Shown here one piece after another: positions 12,512-13,500 of a stretch of DNA of 13,500 nucleotides (its first letter is position 1; every line of letters begins with the position of its first letter). The position numbers were made by a program, and so were the translations under genes. The notes under the pieces are model-generated. The model saw only the letters and a list, made by a program, of their open reading frames with translations, was not told the DNA's origin and made no database searches. Source of the stretch: JAAXQD01 sp032126435 (lineage in GTDB: Bacteria > Desulfobacterota > Desulfobacteria > Desulfobacterales > UBA11574); contig JAQBBE010000077.1 in assembly GCA_032126435.1 (NCBI GenBank), positions 1 to 13,500 of the forward strand, given 5' to 3'.

Positions 12512-13500
12512 ATGAATAACTGTCCCATTATGAGTATCCGCGAAGATTTTGAAAAACGTGAAAAAGGCTTTATTTCTCCTTTTGGATGTGTCAGCGCCGA
12601 ATCCCGGGGCCGTATGACAAAAGAAGACCTCTGTCCCATCCGAACCGTTTTTCAGGTGGACAGGGATCGAATTGTATATTCCAATGCTTTCAGACGGTTA
12701 AAATATAAGACCCAGGTTTTCCTATCCCCTTTGGGCGACGAGTATCGGACCCGTCTTACCCATACGCTTGAGGTGTCTGAAATTGCCAGAACCATCGCGC
12801 GCGCCATGCGTCTCAACGAGGATCTGGCCGAAGCCGTCGCATTGGGCCATGACCTGGGGCATACGCCGTTCGGCCATGGCGGCGAAACGGTTCTCAAAGA
12901 AATATTTTCCCCCGATTTTTCACACAAAGAACAGAGCCTGCGTGTGGTGGATGTTCTGGAGAATAACGGTCGGGGACTGAATCTGACCTATGAGGTGCGC
13001 GACGGAATTTTAAAGCATTCCAAGGGGTATGGAAAGATTATGCCGGATGATCCCGCCGAGGAGGCCTGCACCACCGAAGGAAATATCGTTCGGATCGCCG
13101 ATATTATGGCATATCTTAATCATGATCTGGATGATGCCGTAAGAAGCGGCGTGGTCACTTCCCAACAGATTCCGGATTCGTGTACAAAGGTTCTTGGACG
13201 CACCCATTCGGAACGCGCCAACACCATGATAAAAGATCTGGTGTTTTCGACCTGTGTTCGCGACGGCAAACTATGTCTGGAGATGAGCGATAGAGTATAT
13301 TCCAGCATGACCGTATTGAGAGAGTTTCTTTATGAAATGGTTTATCGTTCACCGCGAGTGCACAAAGAATTTGTAAAAGCCAAAAAGATTTTGTCCGAAC
13401 TTTACGCCTTTTTCTTGCAGAATGAAAAGATGCTTCAGAAAAGTCTTGAAGATATGCAGATGGCCGATTGTTATCGCAGCCGGCTACCCATCGAGAGGAT
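12512..13500 (+). CDS. dgt: dGTP triphosphohydrolase-like HD-domain protein (3' end cut)
   Basis: Enzymes of this family split dNTPs into deoxynucleoside and triphosphate, controlling dNTP pools. 329 codons are visible. The family N-terminus is clear: FEKREKGFISP, SRGR, then RTVFQVDRDRIVYSNAFRRL and KTQVF. HD-site residues are His84 (RLTHTLEVSEIART), His113-Asp114 (LGHDLGHTPFGHGGE) and Asp197 (RIADIMAY). The visible end, SRLPIERM, is close to the usual family C-terminus, so perhaps 30 residues are missing. ATG at 12512 is used here; a second in-frame ATG at 12530 (MSIREDFEKRE) fits the family start equally well, and neither has a clear ribosome binding site. It is the only plus-strand gene, divergent from the HsdR-N-like gene. 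Confidence 0.9.
   Translation, partial: MNNCPIMSIREDFEKREKGFISPFGCVSAESRGRMTKEDLCPIRTVFQVDRDRIVYSNAFRRLKYKTQVFLSPLGDEYRTRLTHTLEVSEIARTIARAMRLNEDLAEAVALGHDLGHTPFGHGGETVLKEIFSPDFSHKEQSLRVVDVLENNGRGLNLTYEVRDGILKHSKGYGKIMPDDPAEEACTTEGNIVRIADIMAYLNHDLDDAVRSGVVTSQQIPDSCTKVLGRTHSERANTMIKDLVFSTCVRDGKLCLEMSDRVYSSMTVLREFLYEMVYRSPRVHKEFVKAKKILSELYAFFLQNEKMLQKSLEDMQMADCYRSRLPIER

Noticed and set aside
12652..13352. Minus-strand frames opposite the dGTPase-like gene
   Set aside because: They are antisense to a clear HD-domain coding frame that is open from 12512 to the window end.

Overview
The window looks like bacterial core chromosome. Protein sequence character and gene order suggest Desulfobacterota, probably an anaerobic sulfate-reducer-like lineage of the Desulfobacterales type; this is inference, as no taxonomic marker was searched. 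Almost every gene is on the minus strand, so the window reads right to left. Only the dGTPase-like gene at the right edge is on the plus strand.

From the right: a dNTP triphosphohydrolase of the dgt type (12512 to the window end, 3' cut) is divergent from a two-gene unit. That unit encodes a small protein with a type I restriction HsdR-N-like fold and a zinc nucleoside deaminase of the TadA superfamily. A 360-base gap follows. It holds a 156-bp palindromic element, a probable intrinsic terminator and the infC leader.

The translation cluster infC-rpmI-rplT-pheS-pheT comes next (IF3, bL35, bL20, PheRS alpha and beta). infC seems to start at a non-AUG codon, AUA, behind a near-perfect Shine-Dalgarno. 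The infC-rpmI gap has its own promoter-like sequence and two strong hairpins, a layout expected of a bL20-type autoregulatory leader. After pheT there is a 190-bp MITE-like palindrome flanked by 6-bp direct repeats, then a small MerR-family regulator and a tRNA-Gly(CCC) with encoded CCA and a good sigma70-type promoter.

The left third is the rimP-nusA-infB operon (ribosome maturation, transcription elongation/antitermination, IF2). infB is cut by the left edge only a few codons before its expected end. A 450-base region between the tRNA and rimP contains a structured minus-strand leader ending in a textbook intrinsic terminator about 90 bases before the rimP start. It is a candidate attenuator or small RNA. 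ylxR, often found between nusA and infB, is absent, with a possible 13-codon scar left.

Functionally the window is about translation and its control. No mobile-gene cargo, CRISPR array or obvious defence island is visible. The most interesting signals are non-coding: two palindromic elements, three candidate regulatory leaders (rimP, infC, rpmI), and several unusual start codons (AUA for infC; UUG for rimP, pheS and the HsdR-N-like gene).
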